From WHSW01 sp963777775 (lineage in GTDB: Bacteria > Actinomycetota > Thermoleophilia > Solirubrobacterales > 70-9), in assembly GCA_963777775.1 (NCBI GenBank), contig CAVZRL010000004.1:1-64000 (forward strand): a DNA stretch of 64,000 nucleotides, read 5' to 3'. Of the stretch, positions 21,385 to 29,445 are shown piece by piece. The notes under the pieces are model-generated. The model ran no database searches, was not told the origin of the DNA, and saw only the letters and a program-made list of their open reading frames with translations. The stretch's first letter is position 1. Each line of letters starts with the position of its first letter. The position numbers and the translations under genes are program-made.

Positions 21385-21708
21385 GTTCCGAAAGGACGTT
21401 CCGCCCGCGTTCCTGCCGCTGGCCCGTCAGTCCTTCAGCTCTTTAAGTCTCAGGGCCGCGATCGATGCCGGTCCGCAGCGCCCGTATAAGAGAGAGTAAC
21501 ACGGTATTCAACGCTGGTTACGCGTTCCTCCTTGCTACGGATCATGCACCGTTGCAGGCTCTTACTCTCCGTACAGCAGCGGGCGAAGGGCTTGTACGAG
21601 AAGGCGAACGCGGCAGCGGCGGCGGACGGTCGGGCCGACCACGAGCTTGAGCAGGATCGAAACGGACCATCTCGGCCCTGCAGACGAGCCAGCTATAACT
21701 TCAGCTCG
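21385..21708. other. Gene-free spacer before tRNA-Val
   Basis: No convincing gene in 324 bases. A GAGAGTAA near 21491 and a TTACTCTC near 21564 are inverted copies about 70 bases apart, which could form a long-range stem. The region is richer in A/T than its surroundings. I see no known RNA family. Confidence 0.35.
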
Positions 21709-21781
21709 GGGCGCTTAGCTCAGTTGGGAGAGCGCCAGCTCGACAAGCTGGAGGTCACTGGTTCGAGCCCAGTAGCGCCCA
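21709..21781 (+). tRNA. tRNA-Val (GAC)
   Basis: A full cloverleaf: acceptor GGGCGCT pairs with AGCGCCC, D arm GCTC/GAGC, anticodon arm CCAGC/GCTGG with loop TCGACAA (anticodon GAC, reading GUC), a short variable loop, T arm ACTGG/CCAGT with TTCGAGC, and discriminator A. The 3' CCA is not encoded. An AAAGC/GCTTT hairpin follows about 10 bases downstream. Confidence 0.95.
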
Positions 21782-21960
21782 TCGCACTCCAAAGCGGGAC
21801 TCCGGCTTTGCATGGAAGCGGGAGAAACCGGCGCCGCTCCTGCCTCTCACGCGAAGCGGAAGCGACCGATGGCTCGAGAGGCTGTTTGCGGGGGCGAGGT
21901 CAAACACGGTCGTAGGGTCTGACGACTGCACCGCCAACGAGATAGGAGACTGCCCTCGGC

Positions 21961-22827
21961 GTGATCGCCGGTCTTGGCCTCGCACTCGCTTCCGCCGTCG
22001 CGACGAGCGTCGGTTTCCTGCTCAAGCACCGCGGCGCAGTCCTCGCTCCCGCTGTGCAAGTCCGCCACCCGCTGCGCAGCGCGGCCGGCCTCTTTCGCTC
22101 GCGTTGGTTCGCGCTCGGCTGGGGGGTCGCCGTAGGCGCGTGGGGACTGCACGTCGGCGCGCTAGCACTGGCACCCCTCTCGACCGTGCAGGCGGTTCTC
22201 TCAGGCGGGCTGGTCTTCCTCGCGGTCTTCGCCGAGCGCTTCTTCGGGTTTCGGCTCGGGCGACGCCAATGGGCAGGCGTGACTCTCACGGCGCTCGGGC
22301 TAGCGGTGATCGGCCTGACCTCCGAGTCGGGCGACGCAGAGCCTCGCCACTACGCGGTTGCGGCCCTGATCGCGATCGAGTGCGGGGGGCTCGTCGTCTG
22401 CCTCGCGATCGCCTCGGCCTCGACGCATCGCCGTATCTCGCCGGCGACGCAGGGCCTGATCCTAGGCGCCGTCGCCGGCGCACTCTTCGGCGTCTCCGAC
22501 ATTGCGATCAAGTTCTTGGTCGATGACACTGCCAGCGGGGTGCTCGAGCTGATCAGCCCTTGGACCGCAGCGGCTCTGATCGCCTCGGTAGTTGCCTTCT
22601 ACGCCTCGGCTCGAGGGTTGCAGATCGGCCCGGGCGTCGAGGTCATCGCCCTCACCTCGATCGCGGCCAATCTCGTCGCGATCGTCGGCGGCATCCTGGT
22701 GTTTCGGGACTCGATCGGTTCGGGGACCCCCGAGATCGCGGCGCGATTGCTCGCGTTCTGCCTCGTGATCGTCGGGGCCGCACTCATCCCCGGCCCGGTC
22801 CGGGCGACGAACACCTCTCGTCGATAG
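21961..22827 (+). CDS. EamA/DMT-type membrane transporter
   Basis: A 288-aa protein with about nine hydrophobic helices arranged as two EamA-like halves (first from GLGLALASAVATSVGFLLKH, second from GLILGAVAGALFGVSDIAIK). The first half also resembles the eukaryotic NIPA magnesium transporters, seen often in actinobacterial DMT proteins. Substrate unknown. GTG 21961 gives a membrane helix from the first residue. GGAG about 12 bases upstream is a weak ribosome site. Monocistronic. Confidence 0.8.
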   Translation: MIAGLGLALASAVATSVGFLLKHRGAVLAPAVQVRHPLRSAAGLFRSRWFALGWGVAVGAWGLHVGALALAPLSTVQAVLSGGLVFLAVFAERFFGFRLGRRQWAGVTLTALGLAVIGLTSESGDAEPRHYAVAALIAIECGGLVVCLAIASASTHRRISPATQGLILGAVAGALFGVSDIAIKFLVDDTASGVLELISPWTAAALIASVVAFYASARGLQIGPGVEVIALTSIAANLVAIVGGILVFRDSIGSGTPEIAARLLAFCLVIVGAALIPGPVRATNTSRR

Positions 22828-22897
22828 CCCGCGAGCGACGGACGGCGGCACCGGTGTGCTGAAAACCGCGACGGTATCCCGCTCAGCCCGGGCAGCT

Positions 22898-23131
22898 TCA
22901 GGTGAGACGAAAGTGCGCGGTGTTGTCCTCGTCGTCGCGAACCTTCACGAGACGCCCGGCCTTCCGGGCGTGGACGAACGCCTGCTTCAGGTCGGGCTTG
23001 TCGACGCCGAGCTGCGCGGCGACGTCCCCCCGAGTGAACTCATCCTGGTCCAGTTGCTGCGCAGCCTCGATCAGCTGGTCTTCGGTAACAGTCAGTTGCA
23101 TCGTTCTCTTTGGCATCGCTTTCAATTTCAT
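22898..23131 (-). CDS. Small winged-helix-like protein
   Basis: A 77-aa protein whose core (EDQLIEAAQQLDQDEFTRGD, VAAQLGVDKPDLKQAFVHAR, then KAGRLVKVRDDEDNTAHFRL) reads as a helix-turn-helix with a wing. It is likely a DNA-binding protein. ATG 23131 overlaps the TGA of the upstream coiled-coil gene; an internal ATG at 23101 has AAGAG five bases before it, so two starts are possible. It is the last gene of a three-gene minus-strand run. Confidence 0.65.
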   Translation of the reverse strand: MKLKAMPKRTMQLTVTEDQLIEAAQQLDQDEFTRGDVAAQLGVDKPDLKQAFVHARKAGRLVKVRDDEDNTAHFRLT

Positions 23132-23349
23132 TGCTGGTCACGGGTGGAAGCGGCGTCAAGCTCGCTGGCTTGCGCCTCACGCGCCCGCGCAAGCGTTCCC
23201 TGCGCCCGTTCCGCTTCACGCTGTAGTTCACGCAGGCGACCCGTACTGGTCGGGCGAGGCCCGTGAGCCTTCGCCCGATAGAGCCTGTAACGCTCGCTGG
23301 CATGCCTCGCATCTGCCTCGAGCCCCTCAAGGCGCCGGTCATCGCTCAC
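23128..23349 (-). CDS. Small coiled-coil protein, paralogue of 8618-8878
   Basis: A 73-aa charged helical protein (MSDDRRLEGLEADARHASER, YRLYRAKAHGPRPTSTGRLR, ELQREAERAQGTLARAREAQ). The central 40 residues are nearly the same as in the protein at 8618-8878. GTG 23349 overlaps the stop of an upstream frame (GTGA) and its own TGA overlaps the next ATG, so translation is probably coupled. Function unknown. Confidence 0.65.
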   Translation of the reverse strand: MSDDRRLEGLEADARHASERYRLYRAKAHGPRPTSTGRLRELQREAERAQGTLARAREAQASELDAASTRDQQ

Positions 23350-23543
23350 GAGTCGGAGTCGTGACTTGCGAGGCGCCGGCGGGCCCGGGCAGCGCTCAAC
23401 TGTTTCCTGGCTCGGATCGCGCGGTGGGACAGGTCGGCGTGGTGCAGGCCGGACGCTGGGGTGTCCGAAGGCCGGCGGTCGTCCCTCTGACGCTCACGAT
23501 GGCGGGCTACCGCCGCCAGAAGGCGAACGTGTCGGTCGGTCAT
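23346..23543 (-). CDS. Possible small basic protein
   Basis: A 65-aa frame (MTDRHVRLLAAVARHRERQR; SHRAIRARKQLSAARARRRL) rich in arginine and histidine. The main support is the four-base GTGA overlap of its stop with the start of the coiled-coil gene. The composition could equally come from reading a GC-rich non-coding stretch. No ribosome site is clear. Confidence 0.4.
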   Translation of the reverse strand: MTDRHVRLLAAVARHRERQRDDRRPSDTPASGLHHADLSHRAIRARKQLSAARARRRLASHDSDS

Positions 23544-23778
23544 GGTGATGCCGATCTCGATCCCCTCGAAGGATTGCGCTGCCGGTGGAGGGAGGGGATC
23601 GCTAAAGCACCCAGAGACAGCCGACCACCAAGGATAGCGCCGGTGACCCAAGCTCCCGCTGCAACTTCTCACCTGCCGCGGCAGAGGTCTTATCCCGGAT
23701 GACATGCCTGTCTCCCGGTTGCGAGAGCTACTGAAATGACTTGGCTCAACCTCTATCCCCCCGTGTAGGGTCGGAGTC

Positions 23779-23985
23779 GTGGCAGGGCAAATCGAATCGG
23801 TGATCGACTTCATCGACGGCGACGAGTTGGAGGTGCACGACACCGTTGACGAGATTGATCGGGCAATTGGCGACCTGCGCACGGGACGCGTCCCGTTGAT
23901 ACCGGTGCGTGGCCCTGACGGTCGGGAGCGTCGGATCAACGCCGCCCACATCAAGGCGGTTCGCCGATACGACACGTCCGCCTGA
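23779..23985 (+). CDS. Small conserved-looking protein
   Basis: A 68-aa protein (GQIESVIDFIDGDELEVHD, then VPLIPVRGPDGRERRINAAH and IKAVRRYDTSA). The ending 'PDGRERRINAAHIKAVR' resembles short beta-strand proteins in which a modified or ligand-contacting loop precedes an 'NPAHIRAI'-like helix. A TAGGGT box seven bases before GTG 23779 supports a leaderless start. Function not recognised. Confidence 0.65.
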   Translation: MAGQIESVIDFIDGDELEVHDTVDEIDRAIGDLRTGRVPLIPVRGPDGRERRINAAHIKAVRRYDTSA

Positions 23986-24074
23986 CCCGAAACGGGTTGT
24001 GCTCGACGCGGAGCGTGCACTGCCATCGGGGTGAGCGAGTTACCTCTCCCCGCTTCAGGTTCAGCTACTTGGCG

Positions 24075-24476
24075 CTAGTCAGCCCACCAGTCACGCTGGC
24101 CCTCGACGTCTTCGCGCGGAGCCTCGCCGAGATTGGGCGCGCCGATGACGACGATCTCGAGGCCGTCGGGCCCGGCCTCGTAGCCTCGCCACGTACCGGG
24201 CGGGACGCGCACCGCGTCCCACTCCTTGAGCTCGACGATCTCGTCGTCGAGCTTCATCCGCCCGCTCCCGCGCAGGACCACGTACACCTCCTCCTGCTTC
24301 TTGTGCGTGTGGCCGTACGGAAAGCGATAGCCGGGCGGGACGCGCTGGTAGCCCAGGCCGGATTGCTCGAGCTCGAGCGCCTCGGTCGCCAAGCGGAACT
24401 CCAGGTCCGGCGCGCCGTCGAACCTCGACCCGAGGTCCTCCAGGTCCTCCTTGAAGTTCCTGAGCGTGAACGGCAC
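24075..24476 (-). CDS. Cupin domain protein
   Basis: A 133-aa single-domain cupin. The first cupin motif is GYRFPYGHTHKKQEEVYVVL, carrying His and Glu metal ligands, followed by GSGRMKLDDEIVELKEWDAV, and the second region is VPPGTWRGYEAGPDGLEIVV, where the usual second-motif histidine appears to be replaced. GTG 24476 is chosen because a TAGGAT box lies seven bases upstream. The longer ATG frame to 24536 crosses that box. Reaction unknown. Confidence 0.82.
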   Translation of the reverse strand: MPFTLRNFKEDLEDLGSRFDGAPDLEFRLATEALELEQSGLGYQRVPPGYRFPYGHTHKKQEEVYVVLRGSGRMKLDDEIVELKEWDAVRVPPGTWRGYEAGPDGLEIVVIGAPNLGEAPREDVEGQRDWWAD

Positions 24477-24574
24477 GGTCGCAATCCTACGGTGCCCTGG
24501 CTGGTTCTTCTGACCTGACGCGAGCGCCGGATCCAACCTGAGCTCACTACCTTGCGCCCACAGGCGGGAGGGGA

Positions 24575-24590
24575 GATACTGCCCGGTGTG
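24575..24590 (+). promoter_or_regulatory. GATACT box and start of the methyltransferase gene
   Basis: GATACT (24575-24580), seven bases (GCCCGGT), then GTG TCG CAG GAG. This reproduces the promoter and first codons of the NTF2 genes (GATACT, GCGCGGGCG, ATG TCG CAG GAG) on an unrelated gene. A TTGCGC lies 17 bases before GATACT. Confidence 0.55.
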
Positions 24591-25388
24591 TCGCAGGAGG
24601 AGTACCTGCTGGCAAACCAGCCCTCGGAGTTGGAGCGACTGCAGCTGCAGTCGCGCGTGTGGGAACCCAGTGGGCGGCGACTCCTCACGAAGGTCGGCGA
24701 CGGATCTGGTCTACGCGCCCTCGACGTCGGTTGCGGAGCCCTGGGCTGGCTTCGGATCCTCAGCGAGTGGGTCGGCCCCTCCGGGCACGTGGTCGGCTTT
24801 GACATCGACGAGACGCTCCTCGATGCTGCCCGGTCGTTTCTCGATGCGGAACGGATCTCCAACGTCGAGCTCGTCGTCGATGATCTGTTCGACAACGAGC
24901 AGGCGCCGCATTCTTTCGATCTCGTCCACGCCCGCTACCAGATCGCTCCGCTCGGACGCGGCCCCGAGCAGGTGGCCTCGTACCAGCGGTTGGTCAGGCC
25001 GGGTGGCTCACTCGTTCTGGAGGAGTGGGACCTGGGCTCGTGGCACTTCAATCCCCCTGCCCCCGCGGCGGAGCGGCTGATCCGATTGCTCTCCGAGATC
25101 TTTGCCAACCAGGGCGGCGAGGCAGGCCGCGGACTTCCTGACCTGCTCCGCCAGATCGGTATCGAGGAGCCAGGGATAGACGCGCACGTGATCGCCCTCA
25201 AACCAGGCCACCCCTATTTGCGTCTGCCACTTCAGTTCAGTGCGGCGCTCGAGTCTCCGCTACTTGAGGCACTGAGCGAGGACGAGCTGGCTTCGCTACG
25301 CAGCGAGGCCGAGAGCGAGTTGGCCGAATCGGGCAGGTGGGGCACGACCTTCACCCTGATTCAGAGTTGGGGGATGGTCGAAGGCTGA
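24588..25388 (+). CDS. SAM-dependent methyltransferase
   Basis: A 266-aa class I methyltransferase. Motif I is LRALDVGCGALGWLRIL, the acidic loop is GHVVGFDIDETLL, then VDDLFDN and FDLVHARYQIAPLG, and motif IV/post-I features end with LVRPGGSLVLEEWD. The C-terminal third is a helical substrate cap. Substrate unknown. GTG 24588 is chosen over TTG 24552 because it sits at the conserved distance behind a GATACT box and begins MSQEE like the NTF2 genes. Divergent from the cupin gene. Confidence 0.85.
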   Translation: MSQEEYLLANQPSELERLQLQSRVWEPSGRRLLTKVGDGSGLRALDVGCGALGWLRILSEWVGPSGHVVGFDIDETLLDAARSFLDAERISNVELVVDDLFDNEQAPHSFDLVHARYQIAPLGRGPEQVASYQRLVRPGGSLVLEEWDLGSWHFNPPAPAAERLIRLLSEIFANQGGEAGRGLPDLLRQIGIEEPGIDAHVIALKPGHPYLRLPLQFSAALESPLLEALSEDELASLRSEAESELAESGRWGTTFTLIQSWGMVEG

Positions 25389-25440
25389 GAGGCAGGGCCG
25401 CATGCGTCCTGGCCAGGCCAACACTCCGTCACTCACCGGC

Positions 25441-25752
25441 TCAACTCGTCGATGGGATACCTCGTTCGGGGCGAAGGACAGAGACGACCTCGAAGACCTC
25501 GACTCGCGGCTCGCCCTCGACTCGGTAGGCCGCGGGGATCGTGCCGGCGAGATCCGACTCGCGGAAGTCGCGCATCGAGTCCTCGTCCTCCCAGACGTAG
25601 ATCCCGCCGTACTCGCCGGTCTCGGGCTCCCGGATGTAGAGCTTCTGGCGTAGTCCCGGTAGTGCCTGGTACTGCGGCGCTCGTTGGGCGATGGTCTTGG
25701 CGGCCTCCTCATCAGAGAGGCCGGTCTTGTACTTGACGACCTGCACGATCAT
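25441..25752 (-). CDS. YdhR/antibiotic-monooxygenase-like protein
   Basis: A 103-aa ferredoxin-like protein (MIVQVVKYKTGLSDEEAAKT, GLRQKLYIREPETGEYGGIY, VWEDEDSMRDFRESDLAG) matching putative mono-oxygenases of the YdhR type. These act as small dimers without a prosthetic group; the substrate here is unknown. AGGAGG lies about 10 bases before the ATG. It converges with the methyltransferase gene. Confidence 0.8.
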   Translation of the reverse strand: MIVQVVKYKTGLSDEEAAKTIAQRAPQYQALPGLRQKLYIREPETGEYGGIYVWEDEDSMRDFRESDLAGTIPAAYRVEGEPRVEVFEVVSVLRPERGIPSTS

Positions 25753-25810
25753 TGGCCTCGACCTCCTGCGGTTCGTGGATGACGCTCAGGCGAGCTTAGG
25801 CCCGTTGGCC

Positions 25811-25900
25811 CTCGAAGCCGCCGCGCTGTCGGAGTAGGCGATGTCGCGGCAGAACGTCGAGCGCACAGCCTTCTTGACTTCGAGTCCGAGCTCGACGTAG
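25811..25900 (+). pseudogene. Isolated NTF2 cassette junction
   Basis: The plus strand reads LEAAALSE, TAG, GCG, ATG, then MSRQNVERTAFLTSSPSST and a stop: the tail of one NTF2 gene and the start of the next, without either body. It lies directly upstream of the beta-helix gene at 25919, just as another start remnant lies upstream of the beta-helix gene ending at 5260. Confidence 0.6.
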
Positions 25901-25903
25901 GGT
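25874..25903 (+). promoter_or_regulatory. Promoter of the second beta-helix gene
   Basis: TTGACT (25874-25879) and TAGGGT (25898-25903) with 18-base spacing, 15 bases before ATG 25919. The homologous promoter at 5274-5302 has the same -35 box and TAGGTT. Both overlap NTF2 start remnants. Confidence 0.65.
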
Positions 25904-25918
25904 CGTCAAAGGCGCGCG

Positions 25919-27229
25919 ATGACCGCCAGGTTCCATCCCCGTCGCGCAGCGCGGCCATCGGGCGCGTTGTTCCTGGCCGGAACGGTCGCGGGAATCCTTG
26001 CGTTCAGCAGTGAACAGGCGCTGGCTGGCTCTGTGGCCTGCGGCGACACGATCACCGCCGACACGAAGCTCGACGCAGACCTGGTCGATTGCCCGAACAA
26101 CGGGATCGTGATCGGCGCCAACGGGGTGACGCTCGATCTCAACGGACACACCATCGACGGCGACGGCGAGCTCGGCGACGACTGCGCCTTGACCTTCCCT
26201 GGCGAGCTCTGCGACGTCGGCGTCGCCAGCGAGAAACACAACCGGCTCACGATCAAAGGCGGTCGGATCAAAGAGTTCGGGGAAGGTTTGCTGACCGACA
26301 AGGCCAAACATGTGCACCTGCGCCGATTGACCGTGTCGCGGAACCTCGATGCTGGAGTTCTCATTCTCCGATCGAGGGACGCCCGTCTGCGTCGGTCCAC
26401 GGTCGCGCGCAACGCCTTCCTGGGCATCGCCTACATCCGGGTCACACGCAGCGACGTGAGCAGAACCTCGGTGTTGGCAAACGGAGTTGACACCGACCTA
26501 CCCGGAGTGGCCCTGTTCGCAGTGGGCCTGTTCGGATCCGACCACGTAAGAGTCCAGCAGAACACGATCTCGCGCAACGGAGATATTGGCTTGCTCGCCG
26601 TGGAAGCGAACGCCAATCTCATCAGCGAAAACAGGCTGGCTGACAACCCGGAGGCCGGGATGCTCCTCCTCGGCGACCGCAACATTGGGAGCGACCGCAA
26701 CGCGATCAGGCACAACCGGGTTCTGCGGGTCGGCGACGGCATCATCATTCGCGGGAACAGGAACGCGATCGCCCGGAATCACCTCTCACGGATCTCCCCG
26801 CCCCCCGAGTGCGACATCGGGTGCGCGACGGGAATCGCGGTCGAGGCCGGGCGCAGAAACCGGGTCGCACACAACCGCGTCAGGCACGCGGGTGGAGCAG
26901 GCGTCCGGATCGGCCTTGACCACGACATCGCGCCGGAGGCTCCGAAGGTGCGAGGGACCGTGGTCCGCGGAAACCGGCTGCGACACGGCAACCGGGACGG
27001 GGTGATGATCGAGACGACGGCCCGCCAGACGGTGCTCCAGCGGAATCGTTCGCGCGGCTCTCGTGACGACGGCTTTGACGTCGAAAGCGAGACCACCACG
27101 CTGACCGGCAATGTCGCCAGGCGCAACGACGATCTGGGCATCCAGGCCGTTCACGGCGTGATCGACGGCGGCGGAAACCGGGCGAGCGGCAACGGCGACT
27201 CGCGGCAGTGCGTAAACGTGACCTGTTAG
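25919..27229 (+). CDS. Secreted right-handed beta-helix protein
   Basis: A 436-aa paralogue of the protein at 4082-5260. A signal peptide (GALFLAGTVAGILAF, cleavage near residue 36) precedes the cap CGDTITADTKLDADLVDCP and around 14 beta-helix coils (ANGVTLDLNGHTIDGDGE, RDARLRRSTVARNAF, NRNAIARNHLSR and similar), ending GGNRASGNGDSRQCVNVTC. Four cysteines near the ends may be paired. Nothing marks an active site. The fold suggests binding or cleaving a surface polysaccharide. ATG 25919 lies 15 bases after a good promoter. Confidence 0.82.
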   Translation: MTARFHPRRAARPSGALFLAGTVAGILAFSSEQALAGSVACGDTITADTKLDADLVDCPNNGIVIGANGVTLDLNGHTIDGDGELGDDCALTFPGELCDVGVASEKHNRLTIKGGRIKEFGEGLLTDKAKHVHLRRLTVSRNLDAGVLILRSRDARLRRSTVARNAFLGIAYIRVTRSDVSRTSVLANGVDTDLPGVALFAVGLFGSDHVRVQQNTISRNGDIGLLAVEANANLISENRLADNPEAGMLLLGDRNIGSDRNAIRHNRVLRVGDGIIIRGNRNAIARNHLSRISPPPECDIGCATGIAVEAGRRNRVAHNRVRHAGGAGVRIGLDHDIAPEAPKVRGTVVRGNRLRHGNRDGVMIETTARQTVLQRNRSRGSRDDGFDVESETTTLTGNVARRNDDLGIQAVHGVIDGGGNRASGNGDSRQCVNVTC

Positions 27230-27265
27230 TTCGCCGTCAAGCGCACGCGCGACCGCGCCGCGCCT

Positions 27266-28174
27266 TCACTGCACGACCTTGAACTTGTCCTTGGCGGCCG
27301 AGGGATCGGAGTTCCCGGCCGGGTCGGTGGCGATCACCCTGAACCTGTGCTTGCCCTGGTCGAGGCGCTTGACCGTCTTCGGCGACGAGCAGCGCTTGAA
27401 CTGCCTGCGGTCGAGCTTGCACTCGAAGGTCGAGTCGGGCTCGTCGGAGGTGAACTTGAACTTGACCTTGTTCTTGTCAGTCCTCCTCGGCGCATCCTTG
27501 GTGATCTCGGTTTCGGGCGGATCGGTGTCGGGCGGACATGGCCCCTGGGTCGAGGCGTCGGTCGGGCACTGATCCTGGGTCTCGTCCCCGTACGAGTCGC
27601 CGTCGGCGTCGGGCTCGATCGTGGCGGCCACGTTGACCCGGTAGTTCGGGAACGGTCCCGTCGCTGTACTGGTCGCGCCGACCGGAACATTGCCGCTGAA
27701 CTGGTACATCCGGTCGTTGGGGGCCGAGGGCACCGTGATCGCAACCTCGGCATCGAGGCCCGGGTCGAGGCCCAGTACCCAGCCCTGCTCGACCGGGATC
27801 CGCTCGGAGAATTCATAGGCCGTAGCGGGGGCAAGCGTCTTCGTGCCGCTTGCCGCCACCGCCTCGTAGACACCCTCTCCGACCACGGGCTTGAAGAGCT
27901 CGAGCGTGACGCTTCCGGCAGAGGCGTCGGGGCTGCTGTGGTAGCGCCAGCTCGTCAGGACTCCCTCGGGTGTCGTGTAGGACTTCGTTCCCGGCGTGAT
28001 CGAGAACTGGACCACCGGCGCCTCGGCCCCGTACGTCGGTGTCGAGGTGGTGTCACCCAGCTCGGTCGAACGCGTGGACGCGACCGCGACCCCGGCGCCC
28101 ACACCCACAGCCAGCGCCAGTAGCGCCGGTAGCGGTCTGATCAGCCGATCCCGATCGGCTCGGCGTCTTGGCAC
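27266..28174 (-). CDS. Secreted protein with type-3 and Ig-like repeats
   Basis: A 302-aa secreted protein: a signal peptide (LLALAVGVGAGVAVAS), a beta-sandwich region (residues 45-190), a thrombospondin-type-3-like calcium loop (DADGDSYGDETQDQCPTD) and a C-terminal bacterial Ig-like domain of the 'PPETEIT...FTSDEPDSTFECKLD' type with paired cysteines. A TAGGAT box six bases before GTG 28174 supports a leaderless start. This domain set is frequent on the surface of Solirubrobacterales; role unknown. Confidence 0.82.
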   Translation of the reverse strand: MPRRRADRDRLIRPLPALLALAVGVGAGVAVASTRSTELGDTTSTPTYGAEAPVVQFSITPGTKSYTTPEGVLTSWRYHSSPDASAGSVTLELFKPVVGEGVYEAVAASGTKTLAPATAYEFSERIPVEQGWVLGLDPGLDAEVAITVPSAPNDRMYQFSGNVPVGATSTATGPFPNYRVNVAATIEPDADGDSYGDETQDQCPTDASTQGPCPPDTDPPETEITKDAPRRTDKNKVKFKFTSDEPDSTFECKLDRRQFKRCSSPKTVKRLDQGKHRFRVIATDPAGNSDPSAAKDKFKVVQ

Positions 28175-28221
28175 CGGACGATCCTACCCCGATCAGGCAC
28201 GCCGACTCCCGCGAGCCCAGT

Positions 28222-28647
28222 TCACCTGTTGAGCCGAGCCTCGGCCACCCCGAGGACGATGCCGAACAGCGCGTGGCGCCAGGTCGCCTGCGCCAGCGCC
28301 CTGCGGTTACCGCCCAGGCGGGGCAGCTCGTCTCGTGCCGGGTGGTAGCGGTCGCTGAGCCGCCCGAGCGGCCAGAGGCCGAAGTTCTCGAGCTGGGCAG
28401 CGAGCAGCCCGCGAGCCCAAGCGGGGCCGGAGAGAAGTGGCTGGACGAAGAAGTAGGCGGTCCCGAACAAGGCCCCGTTCGTGAGGTGAAGCGCGATTCC
28501 CGCCGGCTGCCATGCCCGGCCCCGGGTGACCAGCTTGCCGAGCAGCTCGACGTCGTCGTAGGAGCAGCGGAGGATCCGCTTGTCGAGCGGCTGCTGGGCC
28601 GCCCAGACCCCCGCCGCAAGCGCGCCTGCCGTGGCCGAGCGTGCCAC
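28222..28647 (-). CDS. Conserved membrane protein
   Basis: A 141-aa protein with several hydrophobic segments (ATAGALAAGVWAAQQPLD, AGIALHLTNGALFGTAYFFV, ARGLLAAQLENFGLWPLG, ALFGIVLGVAEARL) and a conserved-looking SDRYHPARDELP motif. Proteins of this shape are annotated only as conserved membrane proteins in actinobacteria. Start GTG 28647. The stop lies about 48 bases from the divergent gene's -10 region. Confidence 0.65.
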   Translation of the reverse strand: MARSATAGALAAGVWAAQQPLDKRILRCSYDDVELLGKLVTRGRAWQPAGIALHLTNGALFGTAYFFVQPLLSGPAWARGLLAAQLENFGLWPLGRLSDRYHPARDELPRLGGNRRALAQATWRHALFGIVLGVAEARLNR

Positions 28648-28674
28648 CGGAGCCAGCCGGCCCGTACGGTCGTC

Positions 28675-28701
28675 AGCGGGGCGGCGCGAGGCCGCCCCGC
28701 T
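28675..28701 (-). terminator. Hairpin terminator
   Basis: AGCGGGGCGGC (28675-28685) pairs with GCCGCCCCGCT (28691-28701) around GCGAG: an 11-bp perfect stem just after the stop of the HtaA-like gene on the minus strand. No T-run. Confidence 0.7.
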
Positions 28702-28721
28702 CTCGGACCGCAGCCGAGTGA

Positions 28722-29300
28722 TTACGGCTTCACCTTGACCGTGGCCTCGCCGAGGTCGGCGCCGGCCAGGTTCGGCAGGCCGAAGGTCGCCGCCAGTGCC
28801 TTCGCCGCCTTGTTGGCGAGCAGCACCCCGACCTTGGAGATCACGACCTTGCTGCCGCGCTCCTTGATCTTCGCGTCGTCGAGGTCGAGGTCCGCAAGGC
28901 GCACCTTGCCGCCGCCGGCGACATCGGCGCGGATCACGTTCTTCTTTCCGAGCTTGACCACGAAGTCCTCGACGGTCAGCGTCATGCCGTGACCCGAGAA
29001 GGTCAGCCCACCTGAGTGCGCGATCTTGCCCGAGACCCGCTCGACGTTGACCTTGCCACCGGTGATCGGGAACGCGATTCCCTTGCCCGTCACCTTTGCG
29101 TCACCGGCGGGCGCGACGGTCACGCCCTCGGCCGCGAGCGCGTCGAGCGTCTCTGCCTGCGGGGCAAGCGTCGTCTTGCCGCCTAGTTTCGCCGCCGGAG
29201 CGGCCGCTGCCATTGCGAGCGCGGCGACGATGCCCGCTGCGGCGAGGACCGTGAAGACGGCCGGCCGCTGGCCGCGCCCTCGTGGTTGGTGTTCAGTCAT
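28722..29300 (-). CDS. Secreted HtaA-like protein
   Basis: A 192-aa secreted protein. A signal peptide (FTVLAAAGIVAALAMAAAAP) is followed by a beta-rich domain with GIAFPITGGKVNVERVSGKI, AHSGGLTFSGHGMTLTVEDF and a C-terminal VVISKVGVLLANKAAKALA. This pattern matches HtaA-type domains, which bind haem in corynebacteria; the haem ligands cannot be confirmed here. GAGGAGG lies five to nine bases before the ATG. It is divergent from the ECF sigma gene and is a plausible target of that sigma factor. Confidence 0.7.
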   Translation of the reverse strand: MTEHQPRGRGQRPAVFTVLAAAGIVAALAMAAAAPAAKLGGKTTLAPQAETLDALAAEGVTVAPAGDAKVTGKGIAFPITGGKVNVERVSGKIAHSGGLTFSGHGMTLTVEDFVVKLGKKNVIRADVAGGGKVRLADLDLDDAKIKERGSKVVISKVGVLLANKAAKALAATFGLPNLAGADLGEATVKVKP

Positions 29301-29445
29301 TACTGCCTCCTCGGATCGAGGTTGGGAATGGTTCGTGGGCTATACGGGCGTTCGAGCGCCAGCGGTTGGCTTTCGTCGCCGTTCGCGGCGGTACCCCCGG
29401 GGCCGTTACCCAACCTGAGGCGGCTCGGCCTGCGTACTTACCTCG

